Shown piece after piece: positions 1-5,502 of a DNA stretch of 8,967 bases (the first letter of the stretch is position 1; every line of letters starts with the position of its first letter). Both the position numbers and the translations under genes were made by a program. The stretch is from Nitrospiraceae bacterium (lineage in GTDB: Bacteria; Nitrospirota; Thermodesulfovibrionia; UBA6902), in contig CP070644.1 in the NCBI GenBank assembly GCA_020354155.1, positions 262,389 through 271,355 of the forward strand. The letters are read 5' to 3'. Below the pieces are notes generated by a model. That model made no database searches. It saw only the letters and a program-made list of their open reading frames with translations, and was not told where the DNA came from.

Positions 1-771
1 AGGAGGGCGTGTCTGTGTCAGCACCGAATCTATGGCCCTTTGCACCGGACCTGCCCGATTGTAAACAGGGATGACGGCTGATATTGTATGGGCGCCGAAT
101 CCTGTCAAGGCAGAATAAAATAACTGTTTTATCTCTTTCCTCAATTTACTCAGGTTCTCTTGAAAATCTGCAAATGTGCTCCTGTCCGAATAGTCAGTCG
201 CATATTTCAGGGCGTGAAAACTGATGCCGCTGTTCTGAAATGCACGGGCCTGTGCATGACACTCCATATCAACTGCATCATGCTCATTCCAGGAGTCCGG
301 AATCTTTCCGAGACTGGCCTTTTTTACACTGATCAATGATCGTAGATGAATACATTCCTCAGGCAGGTTCACAGGAAACCTCCTGTCCAGTTCTAACATA
401 TTGCCTGATTCATCGGTAACTGAAAGGGGCCTGATCCAGTGAGCGAGAGGATATTTTTTATGAATCATCCCGCATGTACCCATATTGATAACAAAAAGTG
501 GTGCGAGAGTGTCACGGATCCAGGATGCAGCCTCTTCACTTGCTTTCAGGCCTGAACCGGTGATAAGAACCATCATTCCGCAGCCGATGCTGCGCAGATG
601 AGTCGCCCCCCCTGATTTCAGGGATTTCAGGGAATAAAGGGGGATTCCCCTTTCAGCGAGCCAATCTGCCGGGACCTCTATTTTCAGTGCACAGGTTATT
701 ACCAGTTGAACCGGATTCTTCGTCTGTCTCTGCATTCCTTTAGGATAGCGCAAGGCAGGGCTGTTTTTCAT
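1..771 (-). CDS. Nucleosidase/phosphorylase-like domain fused to GT2 glycosyltransferase (partial, 3' end outside window)
   Basis: Reading the minus strand from ATG 771-769 gives 257 codons without a stop, running off the left edge. Residues about 22-217 look like a purine nucleoside phosphorylase/MTA-SAH nucleosidase domain: VITCALKIE (24-32) resembles the first strand and the glutamate of nucleosidases, VINMGTCG (94-101) the conserved strand-turn, AVDMECHA (166-173) the ribose-binding VxMEx motif, and KYATDYSD (189-196) the region of the catalytic aspartate, probably D193. After a closing helix, residues 230-257 read SAVIPVYNRAG...AIDSVLTQT, the classic first strand and helix of a family 2 glycosyltransferase (nucleotide-sugar transfer). 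The linker is only about 10 residues. No Shine-Dalgarno is obvious; an in-frame TGA lies two codons upstream, so M1 (or M13 at 735) is the start. The substrate of neither domain can be read. It could be a nucleosidase gene fused to, or read through into, a GT2 gene. Confidence 0.82.
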   Translation of the reverse strand, partial: MKNSPALRYPKGMQRQTKNPVQLVITCALKIEVPADWLAERGIPLYSLKSLKSGGATHLRSIGCGMMVLITGSGLKASEEAASWIRDTLAPLFVINMGTCGMIHKKYPLAHWIRPLSVTDESGNMLELDRRFPVNLPEECIHLRSLISVKKASLGKIPDSWNEHDAVDMECHAQARAFQNSGISFHALKYATDYSDRSTFADFQENLSKLRKEIKQLFYSALTGFGAHTISAVIPVYNRAGPVQRAIDSVLTQTRPP

Positions 772-903
772 GGTTCATTTCATTATGATAGAAATCATTG
801 CAGTTGAAGGCAATTATTGGTAAAATTTCACATCATCCAATCATTCAGATCTAATTATATCTAAAGGATAAAGGGAAATTATCCAGAAAAGGAGCTAGTT
901 ATC
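772..903. promoter_or_regulatory. Divergent intergenic region between nucleosidase-GT2 and rubrerythrin
   Basis: This 132-bp AT-rich spacer must hold promoters for both divergent genes. Toward rubrerythrin, TTCACA (827-832) with TTATAT (855-860) or TAATTA (852-857) is a weak -35/-10 guess. An inverted repeat ATTGG (816-820)/CCAAT (837-841) and a smaller AGAT/ATCT pair (847-862) could be operator sites. None matches a PerR or Fur consensus well enough to name. The rubrerythrin ribosome binding site AAGGAG (889-894) sits 9 nt before its ATG. Confidence 0.3.
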
Positions 904-1410
904 ATGGCCAATCAAACTCTCAAGAACCTGAAGGAAGCCTTTGCCGGAGAATCTCAGGCGAACCGCCGCTATATAGCATTTGCCCGGAAAGCAGAAGAGG
1001 AAGGCTTCAAGAACCTTGCCCGTCTCTTTCGGGCAATCGCAGAATCAGAGACGATTCATGCACTGAACCACCTGAAATCAATGAATGGTATCGCTTCGTC
1101 CCTTGAAAATGCAGAGGCAGCACAGAAGGGCGAAACAGACGAGTTTACAAGCATGTATCCCATGTTCATGGACCAGGCAAAGCGTGATACAGACAATGAT
1201 GCCCTGAAGAGTTTTTTCTGGGCAAATGAAGCGGAGAGGGTCCACGCAGACCTCTTTGATAAGGCAATAGCAGACCTGAAAAAGGGAAATGATGCGGGCA
1301 TAGACAAGATCCATGTATGCTCTGTCTGCGGCAACACTGTTGAAGGCACCCTTCCGGATAAGTGCCCTGTCTGTAGTGAAGGGCAGGAAATGTATAAAGA
1401 GATATCATGA
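904..1410 (+). CDS. rbr: Rubrerythrin
   Basis: Cytoplasmic non-heme iron peroxidase that reduces hydrogen peroxide to water with electrons from rubredoxin or NAD(P)H-dependent partners; a standard oxidative-stress enzyme of anaerobes. The 168-residue product has the usual two domains. The ferritin-like four-helix domain (about 1-130) carries the di-iron ligands as E16, E49xxH52, E77xxE80 and E111xxH114. The C-terminal rubredoxin-like domain has C139xxC142 and C154xxC157 for the FeS4 site. Length and order match short rubrerythrins of anaerobic bacteria and archaea. A clear AAGGAG lies 9 nt upstream. Its stop codon overlaps the start of the following dehydrogenase by 4 nt (ATGA), so the two are co-transcribed and probably translationally coupled. 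Confidence 0.96.
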   Translation: MANQTLKNLKEAFAGESQANRRYIAFARKAEEEGFKNLARLFRAIAESETIHALNHLKSMNGIASSLENAEAAQKGETDEFTSMYPMFMDQAKRDTDNDALKSFFWANEAERVHADLFDKAIADLKKGNDAGIDKIHVCSVCGNTVEGTLPDKCPVCSEGQEMYKEIS

Positions 1411-2462
1411 GCCAGGAACCTCCCTCAATCTGTAAGGTATGGGACCGCATCAGAGAGCGGGACAGAGTGGGTGTGTGGGGATTCGGCAGTGTCTCAGCTG
1501 ACGTTGTACAATCCCTCGCTGATCAGGGGCTCGGCAAAGAAATCGTTTTTTACAGCCGTCCGAAAAAGGACTACCCGAATCGGGCCGGTGCCTGGGTTGA
1601 TGACCTGAAGGCCAACGCTCTCCACAGCCCCCGCATACTGGGGACAAATCGTCTTGAAGACATGGCAGGACTTGATGTTATCTTCATCGGAGTCGGTGTA
1701 CCGCGCCGCGAAGGTCAGACCCGGAGCGACCTGCTGGCAATCAACACGGAAATCATAGCCCGGACCGCACTTGAAATCCGTCAGTTGTACGAAAACTGCT
1801 CTGGCGATGACTTTCCCGTCCTTGTCTTCATGGGTAATCCGGTGACCGCCATGACCTGGGTAGCCTATAAAGTAACGGGATTCCCCCGAAGCCATGTTAT
1901 GGGACAGGCCGGAAACCTTGACTCACGCAGAATCTGTCATGCCATTGCTCAGGTACTTGGTCTTTCAGGCAATGACATGAGGGGGATCGTGTTCGGAGAC
2001 CATGGTGATTCCATGGTCGCCAGTCCTCGATTTTTCACTGTCGGCGGCGTGCCGCTTGATACCTTTGCACAGATGGAAAAGATAGACATTGGAGAAATAC
2101 AGCGAGTCATTGATCAGGCAAAGAAAGGCGGTACTCACTTTGTCCACGAAACAGGCCGAAGCGCATCTGCAGGCCCGGCACGAGCAGCCTGTGATATGCT
2201 CAGGTGTATAATTCACGGTCAGCCGGAGGTACAGCCCGTTGTTGCTATCATTGAAAGTGAATACGGCCTCATCCATCGGTCAGACAATCTCGACTCCATG
2301 AGCTTCGGTGTTCCCGCAAAAATAGGAACCGGAGGTGTTGAGAAAATTTATGAGTTGCCCGTTGATGATATCAGGGGCCAGCTCATGGATTCAGCGGGAT
2401 TCATTAAAGAAGACATTCGGCATGCATCATCGATTCTGAAGGAAACATTTTCCATCATGTGA
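1407..2462 (+). CDS. Lactate/malate dehydrogenase family protein, malate-type active site
   Basis: A 351-residue member of the LDH/MDH superfamily (2-hydroxyacid/2-oxoacid interconversion with a nicotinamide cofactor), about 35-40 residues longer than bacterial MDH. Visible landmarks: a Rossmann loop G25-F-G-S-V-S30; the substrate loop VPRREGQTRSDL (98-109), where arginines rather than glutamine point to a dicarboxylate such as oxaloacetate; GNPVTAMTW (143-151); LDSRR (171-175), giving D172 and R175; and catalytic H199 in GDHGD. Two things are odd: the last glycine of GxGxxG is serine, and the acidic residue expected at the end of strand 2 in NAD-dependent enzymes is replaced by S50-R51, which would favour NADP. 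It starts inside the rubrerythrin stop codon, with AAAGAG upstream. Malate dehydrogenase is the best guess, but a specialised 2-hydroxyacid dehydrogenase is possible. Confidence 0.85.
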   Translation: MSQEPPSICKVWDRIRERDRVGVWGFGSVSADVVQSLADQGLGKEIVFYSRPKKDYPNRAGAWVDDLKANALHSPRILGTNRLEDMAGLDVIFIGVGVPRREGQTRSDLLAINTEIIARTALEIRQLYENCSGDDFPVLVFMGNPVTAMTWVAYKVTGFPRSHVMGQAGNLDSRRICHAIAQVLGLSGNDMRGIVFGDHGDSMVASPRFFTVGGVPLDTFAQMEKIDIGEIQRVIDQAKKGGTHFVHETGRSASAGPARAACDMLRCIIHGQPEVQPVVAIIESEYGLIHRSDNLDSMSFGVPAKIGTGGVEKIYELPVDDIRGQLMDSAGFIKEDIRHASSILKETFSIM

Positions 2463-2476
2463 ATTTTACCTTTACC

Positions 2477-2523
2477 TCTCCCTTTGTACCTGACAAAATG
2501 GTGCCAAACAAAACAAAGGGGGG
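2477..2523 (+). promoter_or_regulatory. Hairpin that can sequester the RBS of the cysteine-rich protein gene
   Basis: Bases 2477-2487 (TCTCCCTTTGT) can pair with 2513-2523 (ACAAAGGGGGG) in an 11-bp stem that includes two G-U pairs, around a 25-nt loop. The loop can form a small ACC/GGT inner stem. The 3' arm contains the whole purine-rich ribosome binding site (AAAGGGGGG, 2515-2523) of the gene at 2532. The 5' arm begins 15 nt after the dehydrogenase stop. The pairing is seen in the sequence; translational control is inferred. Confidence 0.5.
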
Positions 2524-2531
2524 TAAAGACC

Positions 2532-2741
2532 ATGACTGAAGTATATCAAAATATTTATCGTTCAAAAAAATACTGCCCGAACCACATCAATCCCTGTGAT
2601 AACTGTTACTGTGTCACGCTGAACAGCGAGGACATTGAAAAGGCGATATACTACTGCACCAGCAACTACACCACCTGCCCTATTTACCGTTCAGACAAAT
2701 GCAAGCGTTCTGCTGCGCCGTCGGCGTCTTTCTATAACTGA
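2532..2741 (+). CDS. Small cysteine-rich protein of unknown function
   Basis: A 69-residue protein with seven cysteines: C15, C22, C25, C27, C42, C49 and C57. The cluster C15-x6-C22-xx-C25-x-C27 followed by YYC42 and TTC49PIY suggests a metal or iron-sulfur site, or several disulfides; with no signal peptide, metal binding in the cytoplasm is more likely. The frame is open from an ATG at 2484, but the start at 2532 is chosen because AAAGGGGGG lies 8 nt before it and the extra 16 residues carry no conserved look. It follows the dehydrogenase by about 70 nt in the same direction, so it may be the third gene of the rubrerythrin operon. I do not recognise a named family. Confidence 0.65.
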   Translation: MTEVYQNIYRSKKYCPNHINPCDNCYCVTLNSEDIEKAIYYCTSNYTTCPIYRSDKCKRSAAPSASFYN

Positions 2742-2762
2742 ATGTGTCGAATTACTCCGGGA

Positions 2763-2807
2763 ATGCAGAAAGACTTTTCCCTGTGACTGGAAAAAGTCTG
2801 TCTGCAT
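2763..2807. terminator. Long imperfect hairpin between convergent genes
   Basis: ATGCAGAAAGACTTTTCC (2763-2780) is almost the exact reverse complement of 2789-2807, with one mismatch and one bulged base and an 8-nt loop. It lies 22 nt after the stop of the cysteine-rich gene and 43 nt beyond the stop of the minus-strand basic protein gene, where a bidirectional terminator would be expected. Neither side has a run of T, so it is not a textbook intrinsic terminator; it could instead protect mRNA 3' ends or be a repeat remnant. Confidence 0.45.
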
Positions 2808-2849
2808 AGGATAAGGCAAAGATATGCGATCGTCTTTACTGCTCAGGCT

Positions 2850-3005
2850 CTATTCTTTTTTCTTCCTGCCTCTTTTTTTCTTTCCCGTTGGATTCGTAGC
2901 AATCCTGTCATAAATTTGAGTCAAGATCCCCTCAACCCCCTGACAGAACTGGTCAACGGACTTGTCCAGCGAAGCTTTTCTTCTTGTTCCTTTTGTTGCT
3001 GCCAT
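2850..3005 (-). CDS. Small very basic protein with AT-hook-like tail
   Basis: A minus-strand frame of 51 residues starting MAATKGTRRKASLDK. It is credible because GGAGGGG (complement of 3014-3020) stands 8 nt before its ATG, among the strongest ribosome binding sites in the window. The middle (about 12-38) is amphipathic, with DKSVDQFCQGVEGILTQIYD likely helical. The tail GKKKRGRKKKE (41-51) resembles an AT-hook or nucleic-acid-binding arm. No family is recognised. A nucleoid-associated or RNA-binding role is possible but rests only on charge. The upstream DNA (3021-3110) is very AT-rich and could contain its promoter. It is convergent with the preceding gene, with the long hairpin at 2763-2807 between them. 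Confidence 0.6.
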   Translation of the reverse strand: MAATKGTRRKASLDKSVDQFCQGVEGILTQIYDRIATNPTGKKKRGRKKKE

Positions 3006-3161
3006 TTTCCTGTCCCCTCCATAAAATTAATAAGTTATCCTCTTATCGGTTTTTTCATGAAATTATTAAGATTATGGTTTTCTTTTGTTTATTGATTTTT
3101 TTAAAAAGCACTTCCTCAGGCAGGAGTACATCCCCAACAGCACGGAGGCTGCGCATTTTTC

Positions 3162-3275
3162 GTCATTTTGAGGCGATAGCCGAGAAATCTTGGCACGTAA
3201 TAGACTTTAATAATAAGATTTCTCGGAGCCTGTCCTGAGCGAAAGATTCCCCGTTATTTCGTCCCTCGGAATGAC
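3162..3275. repeat. MITE-like intergenic inverted-repeat element
   Basis: The outer ends GTCATTTTGAGG (3162-3173) and CCTCGGAATGAC (3264-3275) are inverted repeats matching at 10 of 12 positions. Inside, CCGAGAAATCTT (3180-3191) and AAGATTTCTCGG (3215-3226) are perfect 12-nt inverted repeats. The wording GTCATTCCGAGG...GAGCCTGTCCTGAGCGAA...CCTCGGAATGAC is typical of small non-coding elements scattered between genes in many bacterial genomes. It encodes no protein. Copy number cannot be judged from one window. Confidence 0.7.
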
Positions 3276-3368
3276 AGGAAGCAAGGAGTTGAAATGACAA
3301 GCAAAACTACTCGTTATTATCAGACAATCTCTTTGACAGGGGACGGTCTGTTATTTTGGTAAAAACCT

Positions 3369-3397
3369 TTGTTAGATTTTAAAGGATTCGATACATT
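3369..3397 (+). promoter_or_regulatory. Candidate promoter for UPF0016 gene
   Basis: TTGTTA (3369-3374) and TACATT (3392-3397) are spaced by 17 bp, each matching the sigma70 consensus at 4 of 6 positions. A stronger -35 hexamer, TTGACA (3333-3338), lies upstream but has no good -10 at the right distance. If the downstream pair is used, transcription would start inside the palindrome at 3398-3423. Confidence 0.3.
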
Positions 3398-3431
3398 AGA
3401 ATATTGTCCAATAACAATATTCTTCGAAGAA
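3398..3431 (+). promoter_or_regulatory. Two overlapping palindromes in the UPF0016 leader
   Basis: AGAATATTGT (3398-3407) and ACAATATTCT (3414-3423) form a perfect 10-bp inverted repeat around a 6-nt loop. The next palindrome, TTCTTCGAAGAA (3420-3431), is perfect over 12 nt and shares four bases with the first, so the two RNA structures would be mutually exclusive. They end 25 nt before the ATG, just ahead of the ribosome binding site (3443-3450). They could be an operator or an RNA switch; no T-run follows. Confidence 0.5.
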
Positions 3432-3456
3432 GAAAAACTGATGAGAGGGATTACAT

Positions 3457-3729
3457 ATGGATACAAAACTTTTTGCTACTATTTTTGCCACCGTTTTTCT
3501 CGCTGAGATTGCCGATAAAACCCAGATAGCCACTATTTTGTATGCTTCCAATACTCAGCACAACAAGCTTGTGGTTTTTCTCGGCTCAGCCCTCGCACTC
3601 TGTCTGGCATCAGCAATTGCAGTGTTTGCCGGTTCCATGCTGTCCCAGTGGATAAACGGAAAAGTCATGTCCAGAGTGGCAGGAAGCCTGTTTATCATCG
3701 TCGGTATCTGGACTTTTTTAAAGGCCTGA
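3457..3729 (+). CDS. Half-size TMEM165/GDT1 (UPF0016) family membrane protein, probable Mn2+/Ca2+ exporter
   Basis: A 90-residue inner-membrane protein with three predicted helices (about 4-17, 37-60 and 73-88). The first helix carries the family signature E-x-G-D-(K/R)-(T/S) in the form E17-I-A-D20-K-T22, with alanine in place of the usual glycine. Full-size members (MneA/Mnx, GDT1, TMEM165) have two such repeats in opposite orientation and export Mn2+ or exchange Ca2+/Mn2+ for protons. Half-size members have one repeat and must pair with a second copy or partner. No second half-size gene is present in this window, so a homodimer, or a partner elsewhere, is implied. The ribosome binding site GAGAGGGA is 6 nt before the start. 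The palindromic leader suggests metal- or stress-dependent control, though this is inference. Confidence 0.87.
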   Translation: MDTKLFATIFATVFLAEIADKTQIATILYASNTQHNKLVVFLGSALALCLASAIAVFAGSMLSQWINGKVMSRVAGSLFIIVGIWTFLKA

Positions 3730-3819
3730 TAGCCGCTCACTATACTGAGTTTAAAGCCAGGAACATTGTAGCATGCATCATTATAGTGATAACAATCTTT
3801 CAGAAAAAAGGAGAAAATC

Positions 3820-4404
3820 ATGAGAAAACTTATATTGGTTTTAATCGCATCACTCCTGATGTATGCAGTGCCATCCGGTGCTGCAGTGTACGAACTCGAT
3901 CCGGCTCATACGGCAGTCGGCTTTTCCATTGAACACATGGTCATATCCAATGTAAAAGGCGTCTTCGGCAGTTATGAAGGGTCCTTCGAACTTGATGAAA
4001 CGAACAAAATGACATCGGCGAAAGCCGTCATCGACGTGAAAAGCATAGACACAAAAATAGAGAAGCGGGATAACCACCTGAGAAGCCCGGACTTCTTTGA
4101 TGTTGCAAAGTATCCATCCATGACCTTCAAGGCAACCTCGGTAAAGCACAAGAGCGGACAGGCATTTACCCTCACCGGCGACCTGACAATACGCGGCATA
4201 ACAAAAAGTGTAGTGCTTGAAGGCGAGATCCGCGGTCCCATAAAAGACCCCTGGGGTATGACCCGTGCAGGCATCATTGTTGAAGGAATGATAAAGAGGA
4301 GGGACTTCGGACTTACCTGGAACAAACTTCTTGAGACGGGAGGACTTGTCGTTGGAGAAACAGTAACGATTCAAGTAGAAGGTGAAGGAATTCTGAAAAA
4401 ATAG
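3820..4404 (+). CDS. YceI family secreted lipocalin-like protein
   Basis: A periplasmic protein of 194 residues with a Sec signal peptide: MRK, a hydrophobic core (4-18) and likely cleavage after PSGA near residue 21. The mature part follows the YceI pattern: YELDPAHTAVGFSIEHM (24-40), RDNHLRSPDFFD (83-94), YPSMTFKAT (98-106), LTIRGITKSV (122-131) and RRDFGLTWN (160-168). YceI proteins form an extended lipocalin-like barrel shown to bind isoprenoid lipids (for example polyprenyl chains in TT1927b) and are linked to base/osmotic stress and quinone carriage. AAGGAG lies 6 nt upstream. It follows the UPF0016 gene by 90 nt and precedes pirin by 24 nt, most likely in one transcript with pirin. Confidence 0.94.
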   Translation: MRKLILVLIASLLMYAVPSGAAVYELDPAHTAVGFSIEHMVISNVKGVFGSYEGSFELDETNKMTSAKAVIDVKSIDTKIEKRDNHLRSPDFFDVAKYPSMTFKATSVKHKSGQAFTLTGDLTIRGITKSVVLEGEIRGPIKDPWGMTRAGIIVEGMIKRRDFGLTWNKLLETGGLVVGETVTIQVEGEGILKK

Positions 4405-4428
4405 GTTTCCAACCCTGGAGAAATACCG

Positions 4429-5262
4429 ATGACAAAAAAGAATTGCAGCGTTAAACAAGTAATCAGGGGACAGTCTGTTACAGACGGCGCAGGTGTGAAT
4501 CTCACCCGCATTATCGGATCCTATAATCTCGACAACATCGACCCTTTTGTACTTCTCGACGAATTACGAAGCGATAATCCTGATGATTTTATTGCCGGCT
4601 TTCCCATGCACCCCCATCGGGGAATCGAGACGATCACCTACATGATCCACGGTAATTTCCGTCACAGGGATTCCAGGGGCGGCGGCGGTCTGCTGACAAC
4701 AGGCTGCGTCCAATGGATGACAGCAGGAAAAGGCATACAGCATAGCGAAATGCCTGAAAAAACAGACAACCGCCTCTGGGGCTACCAGCTCTGGATTAAT
4801 CTGCCGAAGAAGTACAAAATGGTAGAGCCCCGCTACCAGCACCTGTCACCGGACATGATCCCCGAAGTCAGGAAAGACGGTATTTCTGTCAAGGTAATAT
4901 CCGGAGAATATGATGGGGCCAAGGGCTGCGCATCAAACTGGGTAAAGAGCCATTATTTTGACGTCAGGATCTCAGCCGGGGCTGTTTTTGAGTGTCAACT
5001 GGAACCGGCCATGAACAGTTTCTGTTATGTTCACAGCGGTGAAGTATCGGTATGTGACACAAAGGTTGAGCAGAACAGCCTTGCTGAGTTTGACAATGAT
5101 ACCATAGTGGAAATAATAGGTACATCTGAAAACTCAGGCATCCTTTTTCTGGCAGGCATTCCGAACAATGAACCCATTGCCCGCGGAGGCCCCTTTGTAA
5201 TGAATACGGAAGAGGAAATCAGGCAGGCCTTTGAAGATTACCGAAAGGGTGTCCTTTTCTAA
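4429..5262 (+). CDS. Pirin family protein (cupin, possible quercetin 2,3-dioxygenase activity)
   Basis: A 277-residue bicupin of normal pirin length. The N-terminal cupin has the metal site HPHRGIETITY (61-71) and GIQHSEMP (102-109), giving the four Fe/Mn ligands H61, H63, H105 and E107. The glycine-rich DSRGGGG segment (81-87) precedes the second strand pair. The C-terminal cupin (about 150-260) lacks metal ligands, as is usual. Bacterial pirins such as YhhW have quercetinase activity in vitro, while others bind metabolic enzymes; the natural role is rarely known. No signal peptide, so cytoplasmic. GGAG (4417-4420) stands 8 nt before the start. It is directly behind yceI; in my recollection pirin and YceI genes often sit in the same redox or quinone-stress clusters. 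Confidence 0.95.
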   Translation: MTKKNCSVKQVIRGQSVTDGAGVNLTRIIGSYNLDNIDPFVLLDELRSDNPDDFIAGFPMHPHRGIETITYMIHGNFRHRDSRGGGGLLTTGCVQWMTAGKGIQHSEMPEKTDNRLWGYQLWINLPKKYKMVEPRYQHLSPDMIPEVRKDGISVKVISGEYDGAKGCASNWVKSHYFDVRISAGAVFECQLEPAMNSFCYVHSGEVSVCDTKVEQNSLAEFDNDTIVEIIGTSENSGILFLAGIPNNEPIARGGPFVMNTEEEIRQAFEDYRKGVLF

Positions 5263-5402
5263 CAGTATCTTATGCAGGCACGTTGCCCTGGCCAGCATTC
5301 AAAACAGATACTTCCATTTCCTGTATTCAGGCAATCTCCCGGTACCCTGCCATAAAGAATCTGTTTCAATCAGGGACTGTCAGAGTATTATTATCCGGCC
5401 AC

Positions 5403-5418
5403 TATGATATTTATCATA
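5403..5418. repeat. Palindrome TATGATA-TT-TATCATA upstream of the TRAP promoter
   Basis: Perfect 7-bp arms (5403-5409 and 5412-5418) around TT. The half site ATGATA recurs at 5493-5498, overlapping the proposed -10 box, and inverted as TATCAT at 5536-5541. This layout would suit a dimeric transcription factor, but no known consensus is matched and the region is AT-rich, so chance is not excluded. Confidence 0.35.
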
Positions 5419-5473
5419 ACCGGAACAGGCAGATATAGTGATAATTAAGTAGTGGAAAGTAGTAGCTATTTTG

Positions 5474-5502
5474 TTGACATAGCAAAGGTTATATGATATC
5501 TT
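5474..5502 (+). promoter_or_regulatory. Candidate sigma70 promoter of the TRAP operon
   Basis: A perfect TTGACA -35 (5474-5479) is followed after 17 bp by TATCTT (5497-5502; 4 of 6 consensus positions). It is the best promoter match in the window and lies in the correct orientation in the only large intergenic region ahead of the transporter genes. Confidence 0.55.

Larger units (their letters stand above)
3006..3456. other. Gene-free stretch with repeat element and leader palindromes
   Basis: A 450-bp stretch with no convincing gene. From left to right it has the ribosome binding site and AT-rich upstream region of the minus-strand basic protein, a MITE-like inverted-repeat element (3162-3275), and the promoter/leader of the UPF0016 gene. 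A plus-strand frame at 2984-3238 crosses this region but overlaps the basic protein gene and the repeat, and lacks a ribosome binding site; it is not called. Confidence 0.6.

Noticed and set aside
1494..1895. Minus-strand ORF opposite the dehydrogenase
   Set aside because: Antisense to strongly conserved coding sequence, with no protein-family features.
2484..2531. Upstream in-frame start for the cysteine-rich protein
   Set aside because: No ribosome binding site, and it lies within the hairpin. The start at 2532 has a strong purine-rich site.
2984..3238. Plus-strand 84-codon ORF starting MFLLLLPFSC
   Set aside because: It overlaps the well-supported minus-strand basic protein start and the repeat element, has no ribosome binding site, and its second half is just the translated repeat.
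3333..3456. yybP-ykoY manganese riboswitch before the UPF0016 gene
   Set aside because: The conserved loop sequences of that class are not seen; only simple palindromes are present.
3738..3788. CACTATA/TATAGTG inverted repeat between UPF0016 and yceI
   Set aside because: Only 7 bp with a 37-nt loop in AT-rich DNA; likely chance.
3850..4458. Minus-strand ORF of 202 codons opposite YceI
   Set aside because: It is an antisense shadow of a clear YceI gene, with no recognisable domain or ribosome binding site.
5264..5312. Intrinsic terminator after pirin
   Set aside because: Nested short inverted repeats exist (AGTATCT/AGATACT with inner GGCA/TGCC), but the stem is interrupted and has no T-run.
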